Source: Desulfobacterales bacterium
Lineage (GTDB): Bacteria > Desulfobacterota > Desulfobacteria > Desulfobacterales > JAHEIW01
Reading direction: 5' to 3'
Length of the DNA stretch: 64,000 nucleotides
Assembly (NCBI GenBank): GCA_030066985.1
Contig: JASJAN010000002.1
Coordinates: 1 to 64,000 of the forward strand
Position 1 is the stretch's first letter; each line of letters opens with the position of its first letter. The position numbers and the translations under genes are program-made. Of the stretch, positions 18,228 to 26,855 are shown one piece after another. The notes under the pieces are model-generated. The model did not search any database. It saw only the letters and a program-made list of their open reading frames with translations, and was not told the DNA's origin.

Positions 18228-19313
18228 TCAGGCTAAAGCCATCTTCGCCAGCACGGCAACGGTTAAATCCGAGGTGCTGGCATTACCGCCAAGATCCGGT
18301 GTCAGAACCTGCCCTTCTGCGGTAACCGCTTCAATGGCTTTCATCAAATCAGCGGCAGCAGCGCTCTGATTAAAAAAGTCCAGCATCATCACCACCGACC
18401 AAAGCAGGGCGATGGGGTTGGCAATTCCCTTGCCGGCGATGTCCGGCGCCGAACCGTGCACCGGCTCAAACATGGACGGATGGTTGCGCTCCGGATTGAG
18501 GTTGGCCGAGGGCGCAATGCCGATACCGCCGGCCACTGCCGGCCCCAGATCTGACAGGATATCACCAAACAGATTGCTGGCCACCACCACATCAAACCAG
18601 TCTGGATTCTGAACGAAATGGGCCGTTAAAATATCAATATGGTACTGATCGGCGCTGACATCTTTAAATTCTTTGGCGATGGTTTTAAAGCGCTGGTCCC
18701 AAAACGGCATGGTGTGGATAATGCCGTTTGATTTGGTGGCTGAAGTCAGATGTTTTTTCGGCCGGCTTTGCGCCAGTTTGAAAGCATAGCGCAAAATCTT
18801 ATCGACGCCCTGACGCGTAAAGATCGACTGCTGGACAACGATCTCGCGCTCGGTGCCCTCATACAGCCGCCCACCGATTTGAGAGTACTCGCCTTCATTG
18901 TTTTCGCGAACGATATAAAAATCGATGTCCTGGGGTTTTCGTCCGGCCAGCGGCGATCGAATGCCGGGCAGCAGGCGCACCGGGCGCAAATTAACATACT
19001 GCTCAAAATGACGGCGAATGGGAATCAACAGGCCCCACAGGGAGACGTGATCCGGCACATCGGGGTCGCCCACCGCCCCCAGCAAAATGGCGTCAAAAGC
19101 GCTCAACTGCACAAGGCCGTCTGCGGGCATCATCACCCCGTGCTCCAGAAAATGCTCACAGCCAAACGGAAAGCTGTCGAATTTGATGTCAAAACCATAC
19201 CGGGTGGCAAGGGCCTCGAGCACCCGCACTCCCTCGGGTACGACTTCTTTGCCAATCCCATCCCCCGGAATCAGCGCAATCTTAAAATTCTTCTTATTCT
19301 TCTTTTGATTCAT
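18228..19313 (-). CDS. Tartrate/isopropylmalate-type dehydrogenase
   Basis: 361 residues of the isocitrate/isopropylmalate dehydrogenase family: IALIPGDGIGKEV, the YVNLRPVRLLPG loop, ENNEGEYSQIGG, and DVVVASNLFGDILSDLG for metal binding. The NLRPVRLLPGIRSPL stretch and ENNEGEYS favour the tartrate dehydrogenase/decarboxylase subgroup over LeuB. It oxidises a 2-hydroxy acid with NAD and may decarboxylate it. No leuCD genes are near, which also argues against LeuB. It is convergent with the caspase gene, 20 bp apart. Confidence 0.78.
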   Translation of the reverse strand: MNQKKNKKNFKIALIPGDGIGKEVVPEGVRVLEALATRYGFDIKFDSFPFGCEHFLEHGVMMPADGLVQLSAFDAILLGAVGDPDVPDHVSLWGLLIPIRRHFEQYVNLRPVRLLPGIRSPLAGRKPQDIDFYIVRENNEGEYSQIGGRLYEGTEREIVVQQSIFTRQGVDKILRYAFKLAQSRPKKHLTSATKSNGIIHTMPFWDQRFKTIAKEFKDVSADQYHIDILTAHFVQNPDWFDVVVASNLFGDILSDLGPAVAGGIGIAPSANLNPERNHPSMFEPVHGSAPDIAGKGIANPIALLWSVVMMLDFFNQSAAAADLMKAIEAVTAEGQVLTPDLGGNASTSDLTVAVLAKMALA

Positions 19314-19465
19314 TTTATCGTATAGTGGCGCAGTAATAATTTATTACACTTCAGGAGATGCAAATAGTCGTTGCTCAATTGCTTTTGGATGAAAAAGGTA
19401 AACAGGATTAAGCGATTTGTTATGAATCTTATGTTTTTATGTTTATGGGGTTCAGAGGTTTACCT

Positions 19466-19648
19466 TCAATCGTCATCACCCTTAGAAGGAGGCATGTTTT
19501 TTTTATTTATTGCCTCCACAATAAAGGAAGGAACTGCAATAGCAAAGCCGATCCAACCGTATATTAAAGGTATAATCTTAAACCAGGTGAGTGCTATCAA
19601 AGCCAAACCAACCCACAGGCCAATCGATGTAATATTGTCGAATTTCAA
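19466..19648 (-). CDS. Small membrane protein (60 aa)
   Basis: Two hydrophobic helices (GLWVGLALIALTWF and GWIGFAIAVPSFIV) are followed by a polar, acidic tail ending KGDDD. The start is TTG with a good AGGGG site 9 bp upstream. The family is not recognised. The flanking 19649-19906 stretch is AT-rich and I see nothing in it. Confidence 0.5.
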   Translation of the reverse strand: MKFDNITSIGLWVGLALIALTWFKIIPLIYGWIGFAIAVPSFIVEAINKKNMPPSKGDDD

Positions 19649-19906
19649 TTTATTATTCCCCTGTTCATAGCATTGTGTTAGATAGCAAATTTTCCATCTG
19701 TTGTAATATCTTTATAGAAAAGTGGACAATACTGATCTTGTGATCTTTTGCCAGTATCACAAAATGACACAAATTTCATATACGTAAATGAAATCCCAAT
19801 AATTTTAATTCTCTAAAAACCTAAATTACCGTGCCGCAGCACAGCTTCGTCAAGTTTACATGTATATTAAGATAATCCAAATATTTCTGATATTCCATTG
19901 AATCAC

Positions 19907-20428
19907 TTATCGCCGGTGTTTTTCACAGCATGGAATACAGGTTGGCTTCCCACCCAGTTGATTTGTGCGTGATTCCATAACATTTTCACCGCAGATCGAA
20001 CATGGAATTGAATCTCGAATCTTGGCCGGTTCAGGTTCCGGGATAGATATTGGCTCTATAGAGAGAAGACTATCTCTGGGGGCTGACATGATCCATTTGG
20101 CAAGGGCGCTTTTGTCCTCGTGCAACTCCTCTGGAATTTCCTTGCCGTGGAAATATACACGAACGCCTGATCTTGACGATCGGCAGTATATCGTAAAGAC
20201 GTGTTTACCATAATCGCGAAATATCAAATTTCCCTTACCAAATGTGCAGCCAGTAACACACTGCAAAGCATCAACACCGCATGCGTCATTCTCTACGATA
20301 GCCACAATTTCTTCGTCTTCAGCACGAATCGAGTCAAGTTTGTTCATTGCAGCGGTGGCCATTCTATACCCCGTAGCTAGCCCAGGGCATACATGTCCGT
20401 GAAACTGAATAATCTCCTCATATGTCAT
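19907..20428 (-). CDS. FmdE family protein with C-terminal zinc ribbon
   Basis: 173 residues. The N-terminal FHGHVCPGLATGYRMA, ENDACGVDALQ and TGCTFGKGNL are FmdE-domain hallmarks, with the conserved His, Cys and Asp/Cys positions. A C-terminal CSICGENV...CIPCC pair forms a zinc ribbon. FmdE proteins associate with molybdenum or tungsten formylmethanofuran dehydrogenases in methanogens. In sulfate reducers they occur alone and their role is unsettled. No fwd/fmd genes are nearby, though fdhD lies in the window. Confidence 0.85.
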   Translation of the reverse strand: MTYEEIIQFHGHVCPGLATGYRMATAAMNKLDSIRAEDEEIVAIVENDACGVDALQCVTGCTFGKGNLIFRDYGKHVFTIYCRSSRSGVRVYFHGKEIPEELHEDKSALAKWIMSAPRDSLLSIEPISIPEPEPAKIRDSIPCSICGENVMESRTNQLGGKPTCIPCCEKHRR

Positions 20429-20451
20429 TTAAAATTTACCTCTTTTTTCTA

Positions 20452-20595
20452 GAAGCCATCTCAAAAATGCACCTAACGCTCAAGGGCTGTGTTCAAAACC
20501 GATTCAAAATGCTCGAATACTATCGTGTATGCTCCACTTTTGAATCGGTTTTCGCCTTGCCCTTGAGCGTGATCTACTATTTTTGAGACGGCTTC
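20452..20595. repeat. Family B palindrome, copy 1 (144 bp)
   Basis: The whole element is one long imperfect hairpin. Ends GAAGCCATCTCAAAAAT and its near complement; centre ACCGATTCAAAA and TTTTGAATCGGT. Copies lie at 44255-44400 and 54084-54227, and an interrupted core at 6773-6842. Confidence 0.85.
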
Positions 20596-20616
20596 AAATC
20601 ATTTTTTTATGGTTTA

Positions 20617-21450
20617 TTATTTACCGATTTCAAGAATTTCTCTGGCTTCATCACAGGTCGCCACTTCAAATCCCATCTGATGAATCAGCGACACGATTCT
20701 TTCGACCAGCTCGGCGTTTGTTTCAGCAGCTTTGCCCGACGCAAAATAGGGACTGTCTTCAAAACCCACGCGCACCACCGCAGCCCCCATGCCGATGGCG
20801 GTAGCCAGCAGGGAAAAATCCTTCATCCCAGCATGGATCACTCCCCAGGGCACATCTTTTTCGGGCAGCAGGGTTTTCATAAATAACAGTGTTTCAGCAT
20901 TGGCCGGCAGCGCCCAGCGCACCCCCAGGACAAACCCAATCGAATAGGGCGCTTTGAGCACCCCTTCTTCCAGCAGCTTGATGTAGGCGGGCAGCATACC
21001 GGCAGCAAAAATCTCAAGCTCCGGGACGACGTGGGACTCTTCAATGCGCCGGGCCCAGTAGCGAATATCCGGCATTCGGTTGACATAGACATCTTCACCG
21101 AAATTGATGGAGCCCATATTTAATGATGCCACCTCGACCCGGGCATCATCTAAAGCCACGCAGCGTTGCTCGAGGGTCAAATCAGTCAGACCGCCGGTGG
21201 AGCCCTGAATGACAATGTCCGAATCTTTGCGAATGAGATCTAAAGTTGCTGAGAAATCCGTGATATCTTCGGTCTGCTCCCCTTGCTGATCGCGCACATG
21301 CATATGCACCATGCTGGCACCGGCCTTTTCACAGGCGATTACCTGCTGCGCCACATCTTGCGGGGTCAAGGGATTGGTTGACGGCGGTTTAATTTTTTTG
21401 CCGGTCGGGGCAACGGCCACAATAATTTTGCGGGCTTTTTGATGTTTCAT
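20617..21450 (-). CDS. BKACE family beta-keto acid cleavage enzyme
   Basis: 277 residues from the ATG at 21450 (AGGAA 8 bp upstream); an ATG 32 codons earlier would add an unconserved tail. This is the DUF849/BKACE fold with zinc-site HMHVRD, a GSTGG loop, SLNMGSINFG, and a C-terminal VRVGFEDSPYF. BKACE enzymes condense a beta-keto acid with acetyl-CoA to yield acetoacetate and a new CoA ester; the founding member acts in lysine fermentation. Substrate specificity varies widely and is not readable here. The AEC permease gene is divergent next door. Confidence 0.88.
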   Translation of the reverse strand: MKHQKARKIIVAVAPTGKKIKPPSTNPLTPQDVAQQVIACEKAGASMVHMHVRDQQGEQTEDITDFSATLDLIRKDSDIVIQGSTGGLTDLTLEQRCVALDDARVEVASLNMGSINFGEDVYVNRMPDIRYWARRIEESHVVPELEIFAAGMLPAYIKLLEEGVLKAPYSIGFVLGVRWALPANAETLLFMKTLLPEKDVPWGVIHAGMKDFSLLATAIGMGAAVVRVGFEDSPYFASGKAAETNAELVERIVSLIHQMGFEVATCDEAREILEIGK

Positions 21451-21644
21451 TGCATCTATTCCTGGTAAGAAGTGTTGGGTTGGAAGTTTTGAAATGGTGT
21501 AGATTGGAACGCGACTACCTGTCAATACATAATCGGTAATTGGCATCGAAGATATCCAATTGGGGTTGCCACACAGTCAATTTGCTAGGTATAAGGCATC
21601 ACGTTAAAGCGCACGCCGGATTCTGCAAAAGAAAGCCATTGGGC

Positions 21645-22619
21645 ATGTCTAAATTTATCTATTCCTTCAGTATCATTTTATTCGGTTTGTCACTGGGATA
21701 CATCATTCAGATCCTGGTCAAACAACAGTGGATCAAGTTGCCCCTTCATATCGATGACCTCAGAAAGCTGCTGCAGCGCATTGCGCTTCTTTTTCTCAAT
21801 CCGATTGCTATTGTCGGCGCGATCTGGGTGGTGAGCTTAAAAAGTGTTGCCCTGGTGGCGCTGCCCTTTATCGGGCTTTTTGCGCTTCTGGCCGGCGGCG
21901 TGATGGCGCTGAGCGTCGCCCATATGTTGAAGCTGGAACCGCAAAAAACCGGCGCACTTTATGGATGCGGAGCGTTTACCAATATAGGTTCCATCGGTGC
22001 CATGGTGTGTTTTGTGTTTTTGGGCGAGAAGGGATTTGCCCTGGTGCCGATCTATAAACTGTTTGAAGAGCTGTCCTATTATTCGATTGGATTTCCAATT
22101 GCCAAATACTACAGCAGCAGTTCGAGCAAAGAGCACATCAGTGATCGGATTAAAAGCTTTACCCGGGATCCGTTCATTCTGGTGGCGGTTTCCAGTATTG
22201 TCATCGGTGGTTTACTCAATTTTAGCGGTGTTCAACGGCCAGATTTTTATAAAAACGTTATTTCGGTTTTTGTTCCGCTGGGTACCATCTTGCTGTTGAC
22301 TTCCATCGGGCTTGCCCTGAAATTCAGAAAAGTGCGTGATTATCTCAAAGAGTGCATGTCGATTTCAGTTATCAAATTTATCCTGGTGCCCATTTTGGCA
22401 ACCTCACTGGCCTACCTATTTGGTTTCAGCCAAATCGACAACGGCCTGCCGCTAAAGGTCGTTATGATTCTGGCCTCTATGCCGGTGGCATTCAATGCCC
22501 TGATCCCACCCTCGATTTATGATCTGGATCTGGATCTGGCCAATTCATGCTGGTTTTTTACTACGGCGCTGCTCATTGTCGTTTTGCCGGTTTTATTGAT
22601 CCTCATTACCTGGATATAA
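21645..22619 (+). CDS. AEC-type (auxin efflux carrier family) permease
   Basis: About 324 residues, start taken at the ATG at 21645 (MSKFIYSF). The longer ORF adds a polar, non-conserved tail. There are about ten membrane segments. The pattern of two five-helix halves, the polar link in the middle (SSSSSKEHISDR), and the C-terminal half with conserved ASMPVAFNALIPPSIYD fits the AEC family. Members carry organic acids such as malate or malonate. It is divergent from the BKACE gene, so a beta-keto or dicarboxylate substrate would fit. Weak ribosome site. Confidence 0.7.
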   Translation: MSKFIYSFSIILFGLSLGYIIQILVKQQWIKLPLHIDDLRKLLQRIALLFLNPIAIVGAIWVVSLKSVALVALPFIGLFALLAGGVMALSVAHMLKLEPQKTGALYGCGAFTNIGSIGAMVCFVFLGEKGFALVPIYKLFEELSYYSIGFPIAKYYSSSSSKEHISDRIKSFTRDPFILVAVSSIVIGGLLNFSGVQRPDFYKNVISVFVPLGTILLLTSIGLALKFRKVRDYLKECMSISVIKFILVPILATSLAYLFGFSQIDNGLPLKVVMILASMPVAFNALIPPSIYDLDLDLANSCWFFTTALLIVVLPVLLILITWI

Positions 22620-22790
22620 GTTTTATATCTATAATCCGGGATGTTACCAGCCGACCTGCCATCTTCTATTGGGTGTAATCCGTATCTTCATCAAAGCCAT
22701 CGAGCATATTGACGCTTACAATGACAGATTATCTGCAAAAAATCTTTTATCTTACTAAAATTATTAGCTATACGTTATATAAAATATTTC

Positions 22791-22839
22791 TTGACAATAA
22801 GGCCCCAAAACGGTATTAAATTTTGCATACAAAATGCAA
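22791..22839 (+). promoter_or_regulatory. Promoter and operator of the GntR gene
   Basis: -35 TTGACA (22791-22796), 17 bp spacer, -10 TATTAA (22814-22819). Just after the -10 is TTGCATACAA (22823-22832), close to the TTGTATACAA-like palindromes bound by FCD-type GntR regulators. It also sits inside a second inverted repeat, TTGCAT and ATGCAA (22823-22839). A regulator bound here would block transcription start, which suggests autoregulation. Confidence 0.6.
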
Positions 22840-22951
22840 AATACAAAATTATCCTGCATGCGGCACTCTACACCTCTGAATCCATGAACCAATTTCAACC
22901 TTCCCAGCCGCTGAACATGCAATCCGACCAGACGTGTGAAAGGATAAGGCG

Positions 22952-23656
22952 ATGAAAAATCTAGGCGCAGAGCATGAAAATTTAGATCAAAAGGCCTATG
23001 AAATCGTCAAGCACATGATCACCGAACGCCAGATTCTGCCCGGCGAAAAAATCCCCCAGGAAAAACTGGCCCAGGAGCTGGGTATCAGCCGCACTCCCCT
23101 GGTCAGTGCCCTTAAATTTTTGGAACATGAAAAATTGGTGGAGTCCAAGCCCCGCCGCGGGTATTTCGTGCGCCTGTTTTCCAAAGAGGAGATGGTCAGC
23201 ATATTTGAGCTGCGCGAAGTATTGGAGGGTCTGGCAGCCAAACGGGCAGCGGCCAACATCACCGATGAACAAATCGACATCCTAAGGGGTTTTTTCAAAT
23301 CCTTTGCCGAATATAGCGACATTACCGATTTTAGAGCTTATGCCAAAGAAGACCGTCGGTTTCATAATTATATTACCGAAATCGGCGCCAAGGAATTTTT
23401 AAAGAGCATCCTGCAAACCTACAACTTTATCACCGCCAGTTATCAATACCTGTCGACTGAAGGGTTGGTCAGGCCGCCCAATGAAACCATCGAAGAGCAT
23501 CTGGCCGTGATAAAGGCCATCAGCGAAAGGAATCCGGAGGCGGCCGAAATTTTAATGCGGCGGCATTTAAGAAAGACCATTGCACACCTCAGACAGGATA
23601 TTAACGATGAACAACAGGAATCTGACAGTGATAACATTATCCGGCCGTCATTTTGA
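22952..23656 (+). CDS. GntR family regulator with FCD domain
   Basis: 234 residues. The N-terminal winged helix-turn-helix (LAQELGISRTPLVSALKFLEHEKLVE, then RRGYFVRLF) is followed by a helical FCD ligand-binding domain with metal-type positions in EDRRFHNYI and EEHLAVIKAI, then RRHL. FCD regulators sense organic acids or sugar acids. It heads the sugar-acid locus running to about 34.4 kb and most likely controls it. A short acidic tail follows the FCD domain. Confidence 0.9.
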   Translation: MKNLGAEHENLDQKAYEIVKHMITERQILPGEKIPQEKLAQELGISRTPLVSALKFLEHEKLVESKPRRGYFVRLFSKEEMVSIFELREVLEGLAAKRAAANITDEQIDILRGFFKSFAEYSDITDFRAYAKEDRRFHNYITEIGAKEFLKSILQTYNFITASYQYLSTEGLVRPPNETIEEHLAVIKAISERNPEAAEILMRRHLRKTIAHLRQDINDEQQESDSDNIIRPSF

Positions 23657-23686
23657 TCTGACACCCGGGCTTTGAAGGAAAGTGAT

Positions 23687-24673
23687 ATGGAATACCGTCG
23701 GCTGGGACGATCCGGCCTAAACATTTCCAAACTGGCGCTGGGCACAATGAATTTCGGCAATCCAACCGATAAGACCGAAGCATTTAGCATTATCCATGCG
23801 GCCTTGGATGCCGGGGTTAATATCCTGGACTGCGCAGATGTTTATGCAGACGGAGAAAGTGAACGCATCCTCGGCAAAGCCCTGGCTGACAATGGCAAAA
23901 GAAACGAGGTGTTCCTGACGTCGAAAGTATTTTTACCCACCGGCAGCGGGCCCAATGATGCCGGAAATTCAAAGCATCATATTATCAGCGGCTGCGAAAA
24001 CAGTTTAAGACGACTCAAAACCGACTGGATCGATATTTATTTTCTGCACCGCACTGATTTTAACGTGCCCCAGGAAGAATCGCTGGCAGCCCTGGATTTG
24101 CTGATGCAGCAAGGCAAGGTGCGCTACATCGGCTGCTCAACCCATCCGCCCTGGCGGACAGTGGAGGCCTGGTGGATCGCCGACAAGCACCATTATCCCA
24201 AATTCATTTGCGAGCAACCCCCCTATAACCTGCTCGATCGCCGGGTTGAACAGGAGATCGTGCCCATGTGCAAAGCCTATGATATGGGCATCATCTCCTG
24301 GTCGCCGCTGGCCCAGGGTGTTTTAGCCGGCCGCTACCAGGATGCGGCTGATATACCAGCGGGCAGCCGGGGGGCTTTTAAGTCGATTTATGCCGAACGC
24401 ATCACCCAGGCGGGCATTGAAGTCGCTCGGCAGCTGGCCCGACACGCTGCAGACAAAGGCTGCAGCCTGCCCCAGCTGGCGGTGGCCTGGGTGCTGCATC
24501 AACCGGGGATAACCGCCTCGATTATCGGCCCGCGCACCCTGAATCATTTAAATGAATTACTTCTGGCAGCTGATCTTGATCTCGATGATGCCGATTTGGC
24601 ACTTTGCGATCAGCTGGTAGAACCCGGTGGATTTGTATCGAATCATTTTAATACAGCCGGCTGGCGCACCTAA
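23687..24673 (+). CDS. Aldo/keto reductase
   Basis: 328 residues from the ATG at 23687 (AAGGAAAG upstream). TIM barrel with DCADVYADGESERILGKAL holding the catalytic Asp and Tyr. FLTSKVFLP carries the catalytic Lys. IYFLHRTD has the catalytic-type His. The C-terminal IIGPRTLNHLNELL is for cofactor binding. NAD(P)H-dependent reduction of a carbonyl is expected, as in YajO/Gfo-like sugar aldehyde reductases. It lies between the GntR gene and the transporter, with 280 bp of gene-free sequence after it. Confidence 0.9.
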   Translation: MEYRRLGRSGLNISKLALGTMNFGNPTDKTEAFSIIHAALDAGVNILDCADVYADGESERILGKALADNGKRNEVFLTSKVFLPTGSGPNDAGNSKHHIISGCENSLRRLKTDWIDIYFLHRTDFNVPQEESLAALDLLMQQGKVRYIGCSTHPPWRTVEAWWIADKHHYPKFICEQPPYNLLDRRVEQEIVPMCKAYDMGIISWSPLAQGVLAGRYQDAADIPAGSRGAFKSIYAERITQAGIEVARQLARHAADKGCSLPQLAVAWVLHQPGITASIIGPRTLNHLNELLLAADLDLDDADLALCDQLVEPGGFVSNHFNTAGWRT

Positions 24674-24953
24674 ACCAAGGTGACCGCCGGAGCGAACAGA
24701 AAGTGGTCTTAGCTAAAATTGATGTACACTGAAACCCGTTAAGGCCGGTTGGTCGTGAGTAGCCGGCATCATGCAGAAAGGAGGTATAAAAAAAGCGTAT
24801 CCTAAAGGCGTTTGGTTTTGCCTGAAATTTAATTCCTGGTGAAATCGGCAGCGGAGCGTATCGATCACCCGATATCGTGCAGCAGGCTGCCAAACATTAG
24901 ATGGGCCTAAACGGTCCAGGAAAACCAACACATCAAAAAAGGAGGGTTAGGCA

Positions 24954-25958
24954 ATGAAAAAGGTATTGTTTATTGGTCTAGTAATACTGCTGGCCATGGC
25001 AACCGGCGTTCACGCCGCTGATAATTTTCCAAAACGCAACATCACCAATGTGGTCGTCTGGGGCGCAGGCGGCGGAACCGATACCTGCAACCGCATCATC
25101 TCCGCTGAGATGCAGAAATTTTTAGGGGTCAACATCAATGTGATCAACAAAACGGGTGGAGTGGCCGGTTCGGTGGGTATGATGTACGGTTTTTCCAGAC
25201 CCCACGACGGATACACCTTAACCGGTCTGTCTGAATCCAACGTCACCGCCGGTGTGCAGGGTGGCTGGGACAAAAATTTTAACGTTTGGGACGTTTTTAT
25301 CGTTGGCGGTTCACCGGATATCATTTCGGTCACCCCGGACACGCCCTATAAGACGCTTAAAGACCTGATCGAAGCCGCCAAAGCCAAACCCGGCAGCATT
25401 AAAGCAGCGGCCAGCGGTGCCGGCTCCATCCATCATCTGAATCTGCTGGCAGTGGAAAACGGCTCCGGCGCTGACTTTAACTTCATTCCTTACAAAGGTT
25501 CGGCACCCAGCCAGAATGCGGCCATGGCCGGTGAAGTATCGGTGGTGGTCACCTCTTTGGCCGAGCAACAGCAACTGCTGCGCGGCGGCAAATTAAGAGC
25601 TCTGGCCATGCTGATTCCGCAGCCGTTTGAAGTCGAAGGACTGGGCACGATCCCTTCATCGTTTGATTCATATCCGAACCTGTCCAAGTACCTGCCCATC
25701 TCCCAGGCCATCGGATTTGCGGTTCCGGCCGATGTTCCCGAAGACCGTAAAGCTGTTCTGGTGAAAGCGTTCAAACAAGCCATGGCCACAGATAAGGTCA
25801 AAAACTGGGCCAAGGAAAATTACTACCTGCTGTCGGGCAAAACCGGCGCAGAGTCAAGAAAAGTATTTGACGCCCTGCAATCCAATTTTGCCTGGACCCT
25901 GTGGGAGCTGAAAGCGGCTAAAGTAGACCCGGCAAGCCTCAACATACCCAAACCATAA
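24954..25958 (+). CDS. tctC: TTT transporter periplasmic binding protein (TctC)
   Basis: 334 residues. The signal peptide (LLAMATGVHA-AD) is followed by the Bug/TctC fold: KRNITNVVVWGAGGGTDTCNR, INVINKTGGVAGSVG, DYNFIPYKGSAP-like FNFIPYKGSAPSQNAAMAGE. TctC proteins capture carboxylates or amphipathic acids for tripartite tricarboxylate transporters. A GGAGGG site is 8 bp upstream. tctB and tctA follow in order, separated by an RNA hairpin. Ligand unknown; context suggests an acid sugar. Confidence 0.9.
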   Translation: MKKVLFIGLVILLAMATGVHAADNFPKRNITNVVVWGAGGGTDTCNRIISAEMQKFLGVNINVINKTGGVAGSVGMMYGFSRPHDGYTLTGLSESNVTAGVQGGWDKNFNVWDVFIVGGSPDIISVTPDTPYKTLKDLIEAAKAKPGSIKAAASGAGSIHHLNLLAVENGSGADFNFIPYKGSAPSQNAAMAGEVSVVVTSLAEQQQLLRGGKLRALAMLIPQPFEVEGLGTIPSSFDSYPNLSKYLPISQAIGFAVPADVPEDRKAVLVKAFKQAMATDKVKNWAKENYYLLSGKTGAESRKVFDALQSNFAWTLWELKAAKVDPASLNIPKP

Positions 25959-25968
25959 ACATTGAATG

Positions 25969-26006
25969 TGTCAGAGGCAGGTATTGGAAAATACCTGCCT
26001 CTGACA
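25969..26006 (+). terminator. Perfect 17 bp intercistronic hairpin
   Basis: 17 bp stem (25969-25985 with 25990-26006) with a GGAA loop, directly after tctC. The T content downstream is modest. Such hairpins after binding-protein genes usually let more binding protein than permease be made, by partial termination or by blocking 3' decay. Confidence 0.75.
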
Positions 26007-26070
26007 ATTCTTAATTTGGAACAGCCGAGCGCCTAGCGCTCATTCGGTATAATATAGAAGGTCGTTCATC

Positions 26071-26835
26071 ATGCTGGAAAAAGAAAAACTTCGTAAGGCA
26101 GATGCCTACTCGGGCATCATCATTGTTTTGTTCGGCGCCTGGGTGGTCTGGCAGGCGTCTAAAATGCCCATGAAAGACAGCTGGGGCGGTGTGCAGAATG
26201 TCTGGTTCGTTTCGCCGGCCCTGTTTCCGCTGTTTGTCGGCGGAATGATCATGTTGCTGGGTCTGCTGCTCGTTCGAACGGCGCTGAAAACCATTGGTCT
26301 GAAAGCCTTCGGCAACACCCTGCAATGGCTGTTCAGCAAAGAATTGCTTCAGTTTTTAAACACCATGTCCAATTTGCGGTTTTATGCGATTGCCGCGCTT
26401 TTTTTGGCACTGGTTTACCTGTATATCCCGCGAATCGATTTTTTTCTGAGTGCGTTTCTGTTTTTAAGCGTTTTTATTACAATGTTCTACTTTGATGAGC
26501 CTGAGCTTCTCAAAAAACTCTTCTTTTTCTACCTGGCCGGAACGGTCTTTTTTATCATTTACTTTGCAGCGCGAATAGACGGGTTGCTCAGCCAGGCAGT
26601 GCCCTTCGCAAAAGACATTCTGGCTCTGTTGTTTATCCTTGGATACTGTTTTTATGCCTGGCGGCTGACTCGAAGCAGTCCGGTATTGCGCAGGAAATAT
26701 CGAATTGGTCTGATTGTTGCCATTGTGGCGCCCCTGCTCGTTGGTGCGATTTTCAAATATTTTCTGCTGGTGCCCATGCCCGCCGAGGGTATGGTGGTCG
26801 CCCTGTTGGATGCGATTTGGTACTTTGAATTTTAA
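26071..26835 (+). CDS. tctB: TTT transporter small membrane subunit (TctB)
   Basis: 254 residues with about six hydrophobic helices, longer than the usual 150-residue TctB. The N-terminal KADAYSGIIIVLFGAWVVWQ and PGLFP-like SPALFPLFVGG are the TctB hallmarks. It pairs with the large TctA subunit to form the membrane complex. It lies between tctC and tctA, with 20 bp to tctA. Confidence 0.8.
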   Translation: MLEKEKLRKADAYSGIIIVLFGAWVVWQASKMPMKDSWGGVQNVWFVSPALFPLFVGGMIMLLGLLLVRTALKTIGLKAFGNTLQWLFSKELLQFLNTMSNLRFYAIAALFLALVYLYIPRIDFFLSAFLFLSVFITMFYFDEPELLKKLFFFYLAGTVFFIIYFAARIDGLLSQAVPFAKDILALLFILGYCFYAWRLTRSSPVLRRKYRIGLIVAIVAPLLVGAIFKYFLLVPMPAEGMVVALLDAIWYFEF

Positions 26836-26855
26836 TATAAGGGAAGCGTTTTTTC

